This document shows, piece by piece, positions 40,116 to 49,310 of a stretch of 60,399 bases of DNA. The position numbers and the translations under genes are program-made. This DNA comes from Sphingomonadaceae bacterium 3R27C6. GTDB lineage: Bacteria > Pseudomonadota > Alphaproteobacteria > Sphingomonadales > Sphingomonadaceae. Below the pieces are notes generated by a model that saw nothing but the letters and a program-made list of their open reading frames with translations, did not search any database and was not told the DNA's origin. How positions within the stretch are numbered: the first letter of the stretch is position 1; each line of letters opens with the position of its first letter. The stretch lies in contig SCNS01000029.1 in assembly GCA_005503215.1 (NCBI GenBank), positions 1 through 60,399 of the forward strand. Reading direction: 5' to 3'.

Positions 40116-40841
40116 TCACGGATTATCGCAGACCTTGATCGCATCGGGCTCGGGACGCCTGCCTTCGGGCTCGAAGCGTGCGAGGTAGCCCCCGGCATGC
40201 TGCTTGTCGTCGTAGGAGACGAGCTTGTAGCCCACCGCCTCGAACTCGCAGACGAGCAGGCGGAAGGGCGTGCCGTGCTGCGCGATCGGGCGGTCGCCGT
40301 CGACGACGAGCACCTGCCCGCCTTTGCGCAGCGCCGGGCGCAGCCGCCACAGAAAGGCGTAAGGTTCGCCGATCTCGTGATACATATGGACCATGAAGAC
40401 GCGGTCGAAACTCGCCGCGGGCAGGCGCGGATCGTCGACCGCGCCGAGTTTCAGCGAGACATTGTCGAGCCGCTCGCGCGCGACGCGGTCGGCGAGCCGC
40501 TCGATCACCTCGGGAATGATATCCTGCGCGAGCACGCGCCCGCCGACGCCGACGCGCTGCGCGAGGCGCACCGTATAATAGCCGTCGCCCGCGCCGATGT
40601 CGGCGACGGTCATGCCGGGCCGCACGTCGGCCGAGTTCATGACATCCTCGGCCTCGTTGACGCGGTCGCGCGCCTCCTCGGTCGACCATTTGGTCGAGAC
40701 GGTCGGCGCGACCGGCCGGTCGGCGGGCGGAAACTCCCGCGCGGTCTCGGCGCGGTCGCTGCCATCGTCCCACGGCGCGTCATCGCAGCTGCCGAGCAGC
40801 GGCAACAGCGCCAGCGCGGCAAGAGCGGCGACGCGCTTCAT
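40116..40841 (-). CDS. SAM methyltransferase-fold lipoprotein
   Basis: A 241-residue protein combining a lipoprotein signal (MKRVAALAALALLPLLGSC, lipobox LGSC) with a class I SAM methyltransferase fold. Motif I is VADIGAGDGYYTVRLA, with RVLAQDI, FDRVFMVHMYHEI and a conserved C-terminal GGYLARFEPEGR. The residues after the lipidated Cys are Asp-Asp, an inner-membrane retention signal in Lol sorting of many bacteria. SAM is not known in the periplasm, so it may bind another ligand. It overlaps the prfB stop region by 1 bp (ends 40841/40841). Confidence 0.8.
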   Translation of the reverse strand: MKRVAALAALALLPLLGSCDDAPWDDGSDRAETAREFPPADRPVAPTVSTKWSTEEARDRVNEAEDVMNSADVRPGMTVADIGAGDGYYTVRLAQRVGVGGRVLAQDIIPEVIERLADRVARERLDNVSLKLGAVDDPRLPAASFDRVFMVHMYHEIGEPYAFLWRLRPALRKGGQVLVVDGDRPIAQHGTPFRLLVCEFEAVGYKLVSYDDKQHAGGYLARFEPEGRRPEPDAIKVCDNP

Positions 40842-41968
40842 CAGTCGATATCTTCCACTTCGACCTTCTCGCCCGTCACCTTCTGCGACAGCGCCGCCGC
40901 CATGAAGGGGTCGAGCGCGCCGTCGAGCACGTCGGACGGTGCGGTCGAGGTCACGCCGGTGCGCAGGTCCTTCACCAGCTGATAGGGCTGGAGGACATAG
41001 GAGCGGATCTGGTGGCCCCAGCCGATCTCGGTCTTCGCCTGATATTCGCCCGACGCCGCGGCTTCGCGCTTCTGGAGCTCGGCTTCGTACATCCGCGCCT
41101 TCAGCATTCCCATCGCGGTCGCGCGGTTCTTGTGCTGCGAACGGTCGTTCTGGCTGGCGACGACGATGCCGGTCGGGATGTGCGTGATGCGCACCGCCGA
41201 ATCGGTCGTGTTGACGTGCTGGCCGCCCGCGCCCGAGGCGCGATAGGTGTCGATCTTAAGGTCGCCTTCGTTGATCTCGATGTCGATATTGTCGTCGATC
41301 ACCGGATAGACCCAGACGCTCGAAAAGCTGGTGTGGCGCCGCGCCGAGCTGTCGTAGGGCGAGATGCGGACGAGGCGGTGAACGCCGCTTTCGGTCTTGG
41401 CATAGCCATAGGCATTTTCGCCCTTCACCAGCATCGTCGCCGATTTGATGCCCGCCTGTTCGCCCGCCTGATATTCGACCAGCTCGACCTTCAGCCCGCG
41501 CTTTTCGGCCCAGCGGCTGTACATACGCTGGAGCATTTCGGCCCAGTCCTGGCTTTCGGTGCCGCCGGCGCCCGCATGGACTTCGATATAGGCGTCGTTG
41601 GCGTCGGCTTCGCCCGCGAGCAAGGCCTTGATCTTGTCCTCTTCGGCGCGCGCGGCGAGCACGCCGAGCGACGCCACGGCCTCGTCGACCATCGCCTCGT
41701 CGCCTTCCATTTCGGCAAGCTCGATCAGCTCGGCGGTATCGGCGCATTCGGTTTCAATCGCGCGCGTCGCATTGATCGCCTCGTCGAGCCGGCGGCGTTC
41801 GCGCATGACCTCCTGCGCCGCCTTGGCGTCGTTCCACAGCGTCGGGTCCTCGACCTTCGCATTGAGTTCGTCGAGCCGCCGCACCGCGCGGTCCCAGTCG
41901 AGGAAACGCCGCAGCAGCGCCAGCGCGGCGCCAATCTTGTCGATATGATCCTGCGCTTCGGCGCGCAT
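40841..41968 (-). CDS. prfB: Peptide chain release factor 2
   Basis: A 375-residue release factor recognising UGA and UAA. The GGQ catalytic motif is RASGAGGQHVNTTDSAVR and the codon-recognition tripeptide region reads SPYDSSARRHTSFSS (SPF in E. coli). At the site where E. coli has an in-frame UGA and +1 frameshift, the sequence continues in one frame as LRRFLDWDRAVRRL, so no programmed frameshift is used. It lies downstream of mrcA on the same strand (72 bp apart), the usual mrcA-prfB order. Confidence 0.96.
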   Translation of the reverse strand: MRAEAQDHIDKIGAALALLRRFLDWDRAVRRLDELNAKVEDPTLWNDAKAAQEVMRERRRLDEAINATRAIETECADTAELIELAEMEGDEAMVDEAVASLGVLAARAEEDKIKALLAGEADANDAYIEVHAGAGGTESQDWAEMLQRMYSRWAEKRGLKVELVEYQAGEQAGIKSATMLVKGENAYGYAKTESGVHRLVRISPYDSSARRHTSFSSVWVYPVIDDNIDIEINEGDLKIDTYRASGAGGQHVNTTDSAVRITHIPTGIVVASQNDRSQHKNRATAMGMLKARMYEAELQKREAAASGEYQAKTEIGWGHQIRSYVLQPYQLVKDLRTGVTSTAPSDVLDGALDPFMAAALSQKVTGEKVEVEDID

Positions 41969-42040
41969 GTCCTTGCTCCTGAAATATGTTGATCCCGCCC
42001 TTACGGCTTCAAGCGCCGCAGGGGAAGGTGGTCCAAGCCG

Positions 42041-44560
42041 TCAGATAATGCCGCCGCGGTCGTCGAGGAAGTCGCTGTCGGTGCGGCCGGTCGATCCCTT
42101 TTGCGACGCGCCGCCGGTCGCCCGCCGCTGCGTCTTGATCGGCTTGATTTCCTCTTCGCGGATCGTGCGGCGCGGTTCGCTTTCGGGCTTGAAGGCTTCC
42201 CAGATGATCGACGCCTTCGGGTCGGTCCCCGGCCAGCTGCCATAGACGCGGCGCCCCGACTGACGGTCGATGCGCACCATGCGCACGCCCTTCGGCGCCG
42301 AGAAGGGAATCGGCTGGCGATCGGCGAGCGCGGCGAGCGCGAAATCCTTGAAGATCGGCGCGGCATAGCTGCCGCCCTGCGCATAACCGCCCATGCTGCG
42401 TGGCTGGTCAAAACCGATATACATGCCCGCGATCACGTCGGGGGTGCCGCCGACGAACCAGACGTCGTTCGGCCCCGACGTCGTGCCGGTCTTGCCGAAC
42501 AGCGGCACGTCGAGGTCGCGCAGCCGCACCGCGGTGCCGCGCTGGACGACGCCTTCGAGCATATGCACGACCTGATAGGCGGTGATCGGGTCCATCAGCT
42601 GTTTGCCCGACCTCGCGAAGCGCGGCATCGGCCGGCCGTCCCAATCCTTCTTGTTGCAGCCCTCGCACGGTTTCCAATTGGCGGGGAAGACCACCTTGCC
42701 GCGGCGGTCCTGCGCATAGTCGATCACGCGCGGTTTCAGCGCGCGGCCGTGGTTGGCAAGCATCGCGTACGCATTGGTGATCTTTTCGACCGTCGTCGTT
42801 CCGGCGCCGAGCGCGGTCGAGAGATAGGGTTCGTGCTTGCCGATGCCCATCGTCTGTATCGTTTCGACCACCGGCTCCATGCCGACCTGGCTCGCGGTGC
42901 GCACCGTCATCAGGTTGCGCGACTGTTCGAGACCCCAGCGCATCGTATGCTCGCCCGACCCGCCCGCGCCGCCGAAGTTGCGGAAGCATTTGTTGCCGAG
43001 GCTCGCGCCCTGATAGACGCAGAAGGGCCCGTCGACGATCATCGTCGCGGGGGTCATGCCATTGTCGAGCGCGGCGGCATAGACGAAGGGCTTGATCGTC
43101 GAACCCGGCTGACGTTCGGCCTGCGTCGCGCGATTGAAGGGCGACAGGCGGACGTCGAAGCCGCCCTGCATCGCGTAGATGCGACCCGAATGCGGGCTTT
43201 CGACGACCATGCCGCCCGAGACTTCGGGAATGTTGCGCAGCGCATAGCTGCTGCCGCCGGTCGATTTGACGACGATCAGCTGGCCGGGGCGCATTGCGGA
43301 GAAAGCGCTGCCGCCGGTCTTGCGATAGCCCATCGTCGCGGCGCTCGCGGGCAGCGTGCCCGTGTCGCCGTTGGAAAAGCCGATCCGCGCCGCGCCCGCC
43401 GACTTCGACAGCACCGCGGCGACGCGCCAATTGTCGTAATCGATGCCGATGAAGCTCGACGCGAGGCGGCTCTGCCACTGGTCGTCGGCCTCGATCGTCG
43501 CGATCGGTCCTGACCAGCCCTTGCCCGCGTCGTAACGCTGGAGCCCCTTGCGCAGCGCCATCGTCGCGCCCTGCTGCATCTTGCCGTCATAGGGCGTGCG
43601 CACCCAGAGGCCGCCGGCATAGACGCTGTGCGGACCCTTGTCGGCGGTTTCGCCGAATTCGGCGATCAGCTGGCGCCGCACCTCTTCCATATAATAGCCG
43701 CCGACCTGCGCGATCGCGGTGTTGCCCGTGTTGGTGAGGCCGAGCGGCATCGCGCGCGCCGCGTCGCGCTGCGCGGTGCTGATCCACCCATTGTCCTGCA
43801 TCGACCCGAGCACGAAATTGCGCCGCGCCAGCGCCTCGCGCTCGAACCGCGCGCGGCCGTATTTCTCGGGCGCCTTGGGCAGGATCGCGAGGAAGGCCAT
43901 CTCGTGCAGCTGGAGCTGGTCGACATCCTTGTCGAAATAGGCGCGGCTCGCGGCCTGCACGCCAAAGCTGCGGCGGCCGAGCGGGATTTCGTTGAGATAC
44001 AGCTCGAGAATCTGTTCCTTGGTCAGCGCATCCTCGATGCGCATCGCGAGGATCGCCTCGCGCACCTTGCGGCGATAGCTGAGCTCGTTGGTGAGCAGCA
44101 GGTTCTTCGCGACCTGCTGGGTGATCGTTGAGGCGCCGATGGGGCGGCCGCTGTTCGTCAGATTGGTGACGATCGCCGAGGCGATCCCCGGATAGTCGAT
44201 GCCGCCGTGGCTGAAGAAGGTCTTGTCCTCGGCCGCGAGGAAGGAGCGCACAAGAAGCTGGGGATATTCGCTATATTCGAGCTGGACGCGGCGTTCGCGG
44301 GCATAGCTGTGCACCGGCTTGCCCTCGCCGTCGCGGACCATCGTCGGCAGCGGCGGTTCATAGTCGCGAAGCTGGTCGACCGACGGCAGGTCGCGCGCGA
44401 AAACCACCCAGATCAGCGCAAGAAAGAGAACGCCCGCGAGCGCGAGATAGCCGAGCCAGCGGAACCAGCGCCGCGTCCACATATCGCTCAGCCATGCGAT
44501 GACGGCATTGCTGTCGCGGCGCAGGCGCAAGCGGAAATCGGGCGGACTGTCAGCGGCCAT
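42041..44560 (-). CDS. mrcA: Penicillin-binding protein 1A
   Basis: An 839-residue class A PBP joining glycosyltransferase and transpeptidase activities for peptidoglycan synthesis. The membrane helix is at about 35-53 (FRWLGYLALAGVLFLALIWV). The GT51 domain has SFLAAEDKTFFSHGGIDYPG (catalytic Glu111) and GASTITQQVAKNL. The transpeptidase domain has the SxxK Ser in QPGSTIKPF, SRN (SxN) and LFGKTGTTSGPNDV (KTG). A basic C-terminal tail follows. Gene order prfB-mrcA is conserved; in relatives ami would adjoin mrcA, but a cassette lies between them here. Confidence 0.96.
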   Translation of the reverse strand: MAADSPPDFRLRLRRDSNAVIAWLSDMWTRRWFRWLGYLALAGVLFLALIWVVFARDLPSVDQLRDYEPPLPTMVRDGEGKPVHSYARERRVQLEYSEYPQLLVRSFLAAEDKTFFSHGGIDYPGIASAIVTNLTNSGRPIGASTITQQVAKNLLLTNELSYRRKVREAILAMRIEDALTKEQILELYLNEIPLGRRSFGVQAASRAYFDKDVDQLQLHEMAFLAILPKAPEKYGRARFEREALARRNFVLGSMQDNGWISTAQRDAARAMPLGLTNTGNTAIAQVGGYYMEEVRRQLIAEFGETADKGPHSVYAGGLWVRTPYDGKMQQGATMALRKGLQRYDAGKGWSGPIATIEADDQWQSRLASSFIGIDYDNWRVAAVLSKSAGAARIGFSNGDTGTLPASAATMGYRKTGGSAFSAMRPGQLIVVKSTGGSSYALRNIPEVSGGMVVESPHSGRIYAMQGGFDVRLSPFNRATQAERQPGSTIKPFVYAAALDNGMTPATMIVDGPFCVYQGASLGNKCFRNFGGAGGSGEHTMRWGLEQSRNLMTVRTASQVGMEPVVETIQTMGIGKHEPYLSTALGAGTTTVEKITNAYAMLANHGRALKPRVIDYAQDRRGKVVFPANWKPCEGCNKKDWDGRPMPRFARSGKQLMDPITAYQVVHMLEGVVQRGTAVRLRDLDVPLFGKTGTTSGPNDVWFVGGTPDVIAGMYIGFDQPRSMGGYAQGGSYAAPIFKDFALAALADRQPIPFSAPKGVRMVRIDRQSGRRVYGSWPGTDPKASIIWEAFKPESEPRRTIREEEIKPIKTQRRATGGASQKGSTGRTDSDFLDDRGGII

Positions 44561-44622
44561 ATGTCCCCGCCTCTAAAGCCTGTGTCGACGAAAGGGAAGC
44601 GTGCTTGCGGCGAGGTGCGCGA

Positions 44623-45246
44623 CTATGCGCTTCGGGTCAGGTCGAGCAACGCCGAACGCAGCATCGCGGCCACTTCGGCGTGCACGGCGCCCGCCGAAAC
44701 GCGGTCTTCCTCATACAGCATTTCGTCGGCGGCAAAGCCAAGCTCGACCGCCAGCCGCAGCCGCGACCAGAGCATTTCGCGGTCGACGCCGGGAAGGTGC
44801 GGTGCACAGGCATCGGCGAGCCGGCCGGTCACGTGGCGATGCGATTCGAGCCGGACATGGACGAGGCGCGGCGTCGCGTGCAGCGCGCGCAAGATCCACA
44901 CCGCCCCCGGTTCGGCGCGCGTCACCGCGGCATTTTCGGCCAGGAGATCGCCGATATGATCCGCCATGCCCGCGACCCCCGCGGGCGCATGACGCGCGAT
45001 CCAGCTTTCGAGCACCGCGTTCTGGCGCTCCATCAGCCGCCGCCCGAGCGCCTCGATCACCGCATATTTGTCGTCGAAATAACGATAGAGCGCGGGCGGG
45101 GTCAGCCCGGCGCGCGCGGCGATCATGTTGGTCGAGATCCGCTCGAGTCCGACTTCGGCGAGCAATTCGCCCGCGACATCGAGCAGTCGGCCTTGCGTCT
45201 GCCGCGCGCGAGCCTGCTTCGGCGGCTGGCGGGCGGCGGCGATCAC
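44623..45246 (-). CDS. TetR family regulator
   Basis: A 207-residue TetR-type repressor. The helix-turn-helix is at about residues 37-60 (ISTNMIAARAGLTPPALYRY) followed by FDDKYAVIEALGRR. The ligand domain is generic. It starts at GTG 45246, overlapping the stop of the D-threonine aldolase-like gene by 4 bp, so it is translated with the two enzymes upstream. It probably represses the three-gene operon through a site near 47687-47698. Confidence 0.88.
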   Translation of the reverse strand: MIAAARQPPKQARARQTQGRLLDVAGELLAEVGLERISTNMIAARAGLTPPALYRYFDDKYAVIEALGRRLMERQNAVLESWIARHAPAGVAGMADHIGDLLAENAAVTRAEPGAVWILRALHATPRLVHVRLESHRHVTGRLADACAPHLPGVDREMLWSRLRLAVELGFAADEMLYEEDRVSAGAVHAEVAAMLRSALLDLTRSA

Positions 45247-46388
45247 CGCGCCCGGCCGCGCGCGCCGACCGGCCAGATGTCGACAAGCGTGTCGCCCGCG
45301 ACAATATGATAGAAATCATAGAGGTTCACCGTCGGGTCGCAGTGCGGCACGGTCAGGCTGACCGGATCGCCGGGCGCAAGTTCGTTGCCGATGTCGGGCG
45401 CGATCAGCGCGGCATGCTCGTCGCCCATGAAGGCGAAAAAGGCGGTTTCGGGCGCCCCGCGCTGCACCACCGCGACGCCGCCGTCGGTCGACAGCGACTT
45501 GTATCCGGCATCGATTGTGACGAGCCCGCTGTGGTTGGCGCTGACGACGCGCGCGTCGACCGACAGCGAAACCTCGAACGGCGGTTCGGCGGCATCGGCG
45601 ATGTCGCAGTCGAGATATTGCTTGTCCATGAAGACATAGGAACCCGCCTGGAGTTCGGTGAAGACGCCGAGGTCGAGGTCGATCCGGTGCGTGCCGGTGC
45701 CCGACCCGGTGATGATCGCGGGCGCGAAACCGGCTTCGGTGAGCGCGGCGATGACCTCCTGCAGATAGGCGGTGCGCTCGACGATCGCAGCGCGGCGCTC
45801 GGCATAGCTTTCGATATGCTGCTGCGACCCGCAGTAGAATTGCACCCCGCGATATTCGAGGTTCGGTGACGCGGCGATCGTCTTCGCCAATGCCACGGCT
45901 GCCTCGGCCGACGCGACGCCGGTGCGCGCAATGCCGGGGTCGATGTCGATGATGACGTCGAGCCGCGCCTCGGCCACCGCCAGCACCGTCTGAAGCCGCT
46001 CCGCGACGCCCGGATGGTCGACCACCGCCATCAGTCCTTCGGCGGTGGCCGCGAGCTTCGCCAGCCGCTCGATCGCGGCCGGAGCAGCGACGGGCGAGGT
46101 TATGAGGATGCCGGTCACGCCGCCGTCGGCGAGCACCTCGGCCTCGCCGATCTTGGCGCAGCAGACGCCGACCGCGCCGGCCGCTTGCTGACGCCGCGCG
46201 ATATCGACGCTCTTGTGCGTTTTCGCATGTGGACGCAGCGCGACCCCGTGATGCATTGTGAGCGCGGCCATCCGCTGAATATTCCGGTCGAGCGCGTCGA
46301 CATCGAGCACCAACACGGGCGTATTGAGGTCGGCGCGCGAACCCTGCTGGCCGATCAGATGGTCGTGCAATTCACGGTCGGTCGTCAT
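45243..46388 (-). CDS. D-threonine aldolase/D-serine dehydratase-like PLP enzyme
   Basis: A 381-residue fold-type III PLP enzyme of the DSD1/D-threonine aldolase group. The N-terminal alanine-racemase-like barrel has LRPHAKTHKSVDIARRQ, where the Lys after HAKTH is the PLP-binding residue. The C-terminal beta domain ends with VPHCDPTVNLYDFY, whose His and Cys bind the divalent metal. It would cleave beta-hydroxy-D-amino acids or dehydrate D-serine-type substrates. It overlaps both neighbours by 4 bp and forms an operon with the FAD oxidase and TetR. Confidence 0.88.
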   Translation of the reverse strand: MTTDRELHDHLIGQQGSRADLNTPVLVLDVDALDRNIQRMAALTMHHGVALRPHAKTHKSVDIARRQQAAGAVGVCCAKIGEAEVLADGGVTGILITSPVAAPAAIERLAKLAATAEGLMAVVDHPGVAERLQTVLAVAEARLDVIIDIDPGIARTGVASAEAAVALAKTIAASPNLEYRGVQFYCGSQQHIESYAERRAAIVERTAYLQEVIAALTEAGFAPAIITGSGTGTHRIDLDLGVFTELQAGSYVFMDKQYLDCDIADAAEPPFEVSLSVDARVVSANHSGLVTIDAGYKSLSTDGGVAVVQRGAPETAFFAFMGDEHAALIAPDIGNELAPGDPVSLTVPHCDPTVNLYDFYHIVAGDTLVDIWPVGARGRAR

Positions 46389-47638
46389 GCGAACAATGTC
46401 TCCAGATGCGGATTGAGGAATTTGCCGTGCGGGTCGGCGGCGCGGCGCACCGCTGTATAGCGCGCCGCCATCGGGTAAAGCGCCGCGACGTCGGCGCGGC
46501 TCAGCCTGTGGCGTTTGGCCCAGTGCGGGCGCCCACCGGCGCCGCGAAAGATCGCCTCGGCATCGGCGAACAGCACTGCCCAGGGCATTTTCGCATATTG
46601 GTGCATCGAGATCGCCGCGACCGGCCCGGCGTTCATCGGGCTCATCCAGATATCGTCGGCGGCGACGGTGCGATATTCGAAGGGAAAAGTGACCGGTAGG
46701 CGTTTCTTGCGGATCCAGCCGACCACCTCGTCGAGCGTATCAAGCCCCGCGGCGCGCGGCATTTCATACTCCATCTCTTCGAACCGCAGCGTCCGGTCGG
46801 AAGGGAAAATGGCGTGCGCGGGGCCGCGGCGCCGGCCCGAAATGCCGCTTTTCATCATCAAGCGCTGAAGAAAAGGGGTGAGGAACGGCAGCCGCGCCGA
46901 AATGTCGAGGATGCGCCGAAACGTCGCTTCCTCCATGTCGGTCGTGCTCGGCGGCGGATCGCACGGATCGCAGAGGTCGAGCGTTTTCAGAATCACCTCG
47001 TCGCTGTGCGGGAAAAACCAAAATTCGATATGGCGGTGCTGCTGTGCGAGCGCGTCATAACTTTCGCGGATCTCGGCCCAGCGGCGCTTTTCGATCCGCT
47101 CGGCGAGGTGGAAGGTCGGGACGACCGCGACCTCGATCTCGGTCGCGACGCCGAACAGCCCGAGCGACAGGCGCTGCGCCTGATAGAGGTCGGCGTTCGT
47201 CGCGCTATCGCACCAATGCGCCTCGCCATCGGCGCCGACGAGGCGGAAACCGCGCGCGAAGGTCGAAAGCGAGCCCAGATCGACGCCGGTGCCATGCGTG
47301 CCCGTCGCCATCGCGCCCGCGAGCGACTGCGGATTGACGTCGCCCTGGTTAGCGAGCGCCAGCCCCTCCTCCCAGAGCGCCGCGGTCAGTCGGCGGATGC
47401 TCCAGCCCGCTGGAATGCGCGCGGTCCGGCGGTCGGCGGCGATGTGCATCGCACCCGCCATATCGTCGAGGCTGACGATCAACTCGCCCGATTCGCAGAG
47501 CGGCATGAAGCTGTGCCCCGCGCCGGTGACGCGCAGCTTGTTCGCGCTGCGGACGAGTGCCGCGAGTTCATCCTCGCTTTGCGGGCGCGCGACCTCGCCG
47601 CTTGCAGTGACGCTGCCCGACCAGTTGCTCCACGCCAT
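46385..47638 (-). CDS. D-arabinono-1,4-lactone/L-gulonolactone oxidase-like FAD enzyme
   Basis: A 417-residue FAD-dependent oxidase of the ALO/GULO family (PCMH-type FAD domain plus ALO domain). FAD motifs are LRVTGAGHSFMPLCES near residue 35 and MATGTHGTGVDLGSLSTF near 110. The C-terminal ALO part has HWAKRHRLSRADVAALYP, typical of the family, and DPHGKFLNPHLETLF at the end. These oxidise aldonolactones or alditols to the keto form. Whether FAD is covalently bound cannot be read. First gene of an operon with the aldolase-like and TetR genes. Confidence 0.9.
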   Translation of the reverse strand: MAWSNWSGSVTASGEVARPQSEDELAALVRSANKLRVTGAGHSFMPLCESGELIVSLDDMAGAMHIAADRRTARIPAGWSIRRLTAALWEEGLALANQGDVNPQSLAGAMATGTHGTGVDLGSLSTFARGFRLVGADGEAHWCDSATNADLYQAQRLSLGLFGVATEIEVAVVPTFHLAERIEKRRWAEIRESYDALAQQHRHIEFWFFPHSDEVILKTLDLCDPCDPPPSTTDMEEATFRRILDISARLPFLTPFLQRLMMKSGISGRRRGPAHAIFPSDRTLRFEEMEYEMPRAAGLDTLDEVVGWIRKKRLPVTFPFEYRTVAADDIWMSPMNAGPVAAISMHQYAKMPWAVLFADAEAIFRGAGGRPHWAKRHRLSRADVAALYPMAARYTAVRRAADPHGKFLNPHLETLFA

Positions 47639-47686
47639 GCTTCTCTCCCGCAGCGAGCACGTCGAAGCTGTGCGCCGCAGGAAAGT

Positions 47687-47705
47687 TAGTCAAGACTATA
47701 TTATA
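47687..47705 (-). promoter_or_regulatory. Candidate promoter/operator of the oxidase-aldolase-TetR operon
   Basis: On the minus strand TATAAT (47705-47700) is a perfect -10 element. TAGTCAAGACTA (47687-47698), a 5-2-5 palindrome, lies just downstream around the predicted transcription start. A -35 element is not clear. It may be the binding site of the operon's TetR. Confidence 0.4.
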
Positions 47706-47720
47706 GGGTGGCCGGCAACG

Positions 47721-48665
47721 TCAGCGTGCCGCTATTTTCCGCGCGAAATGGATCTGCACCGCGTCGCGCACCCCGCGCGCGACCTTTTTCTGGCCCGCCG
47801 ACGAGGCGAGGAATTCGCTATCCTCCTTATTCGAGATGAAGCCCGTTTCGAACAGGACCGACGGCGTGTCGGGCGCCTTCAGCACGATGAACGAGGCGAA
47901 GCGGTGCGCGGTGGTGCGGAATTTGACGTCGCCCGACGCCTCGCGCTGGAGCAGCCGCGCGAAATCCGACGCGACATTCATCGTCTCACGCTGGGTGAGG
48001 TCGAGCAGGATCGCCGACACATCGCCGCTATGCGCGCCAAGATCGACGCCATTGATGACATTCGCCTTGTTCTCGCGCGCGGCAAGCCGCGCCGCCTCGC
48101 GGTCGGAGGCGACTTCGGACAGCGTGTAGATCGAGGCACCGCTGGCCTGCTGATTCTCTGCGGCATCGGCGTGCACCGAGATGAACAGATCGGCCCTCAG
48201 CCGCCGCGCGATGCCATAGCGTTCCTCAAGCACCAGGAAACGGTCGTCCGCGCGCGTCAGCGCAACGCGCACGCGGCCCGAGGCAAGCAGGTCGTCGCGG
48301 ATCGCACGCGCGAGCGCGAGGGTAATGTCCTTTTCGCGCTTGCCGCTGTGCGGGCTGATTGCGCCGGGGTCGTGCCCGCCGTGCCCCGCGTCGATCACGA
48401 CGAGCGGCAGGCGGCTGTCCGCCGGCCCCTCGATGCGCGGCAGCGCCACCGAAGGCTTCGGCTTGCCGATCGGGACGGTGACGCTGTAGCGTTTTTCGGG
48501 CCGTTTGGCGCGGAACTGGGCGGGCGGCTGCAATTGGGGGCGCAGGCCGCGCGATGCGCGTTCGAACCGATTTACCGAATCGCCGATCGGGATCGCGTCC
48601 GCCTGCCCCGTCAGCGCCGGCGCCGGGGTCGCAATCATGCCAAGCAGGACGAGCAGCGGGCTCAT
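47721..48665 (-). CDS. N-acetylmuramoyl-L-alanine amidase (AmiC-like)
   Basis: A 314-residue amidase_3 enzyme that splits stem peptides from peptidoglycan during division. The zinc site is VVIDAGHGGHDPGA (first His), the Glu in the ARREN/RLAAREN region and ISVHADAAE (second His); catalytic Glu is in VLFETGFISN. The signal-type N-terminus is MSPLLVLLGMIATPAPAL. I chose the ATG at 48665 rather than longer in-frame starts (48740, 48890) because only this one gives a clean signal peptide. It is divergent from rne across 645 bp. Confidence 0.93.
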   Translation of the reverse strand: MSPLLVLLGMIATPAPALTGQADAIPIGDSVNRFERASRGLRPQLQPPAQFRAKRPEKRYSVTVPIGKPKPSVALPRIEGPADSRLPLVVIDAGHGGHDPGAISPHSGKREKDITLALARAIRDDLLASGRVRVALTRADDRFLVLEERYGIARRLRADLFISVHADAAENQQASGASIYTLSEVASDREAARLAARENKANVINGVDLGAHSGDVSAILLDLTQRETMNVASDFARLLQREASGDVKFRTTAHRFASFIVLKAPDTPSVLFETGFISNKEDSEFLASSAGQKKVARGVRDAVQIHFARKIAAR

Positions 48666-49310
48666 GGGGCGTCTATGCCGCCCGATGCGCGCGATGGTCC
48701 AGCGCTTATTCGAAACATGGCGCCCCCGGCCGCAAAACATGGTGAAGATATCGTTAGCCGTGAGGCGTGAAAGGCCGGTTAACTGCCGAATAATGACGTT
48801 TGATACGACGTGCATAATTGCAACACCCCGGCGCCATCCTATCTTTGTACGGTGGTTGTGGTTGCCGTCGGCACATGCCGATGCTAGCACGCCCTCACTG
48901 ACGGTGTCGTTCCCGGTGCCGTCCGGCCTTTTGAGGGGAGGGCCTGCTCCGCGAATATGCGGAACATGGCCGCCTTGGCGCCGGACTTACGGGGAAGGGC
49001 GACCTGCCGCCAGTCCACCCGGTTGACCGGACAGTCGGGGCGTGCGCATCACGCCCGCCCTGCCCGCCCGCTCATCCCGTAACAGGTTGATGCCGCATGA
49101 GGCTTGCCATGCCCTCTTTGAATCCCGACGCGGGCGCTTTCGCCCCGGCCGTCGCCGGATTTGAAGACCGCATGCGCGTCCAGGACCGGACGCAGGCTCC
49201 TTTCGGCAATAACGTCTTTTTTCTTTTCACCCGTATCCGCCGCGGCCCGTCCTCGGGCAGGTTCGCGGGATTTTTTGATGGCGCGCTGAGGCGCGCTTGG
49301 AGTGTATCTA
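48666..49310 (+). promoter_or_regulatory. ami-rne intergenic region; candidate structured rne 5' leader
   Basis: These 645 bp carry no convincing gene. Small hairpins occur at 48948-48963 (TCCGC / GCGGA) and 49176-49193 (GCGTCC / GGACGC). A U-rich tract lies at 49215-49227 and the GCGCGC-rich end (49280-49297) can pair with itself. RNase E commonly autoregulates through its own 5' leader, so this is probably the regulatory leader of rne. I could not locate its promoter with confidence. Confidence 0.4.
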
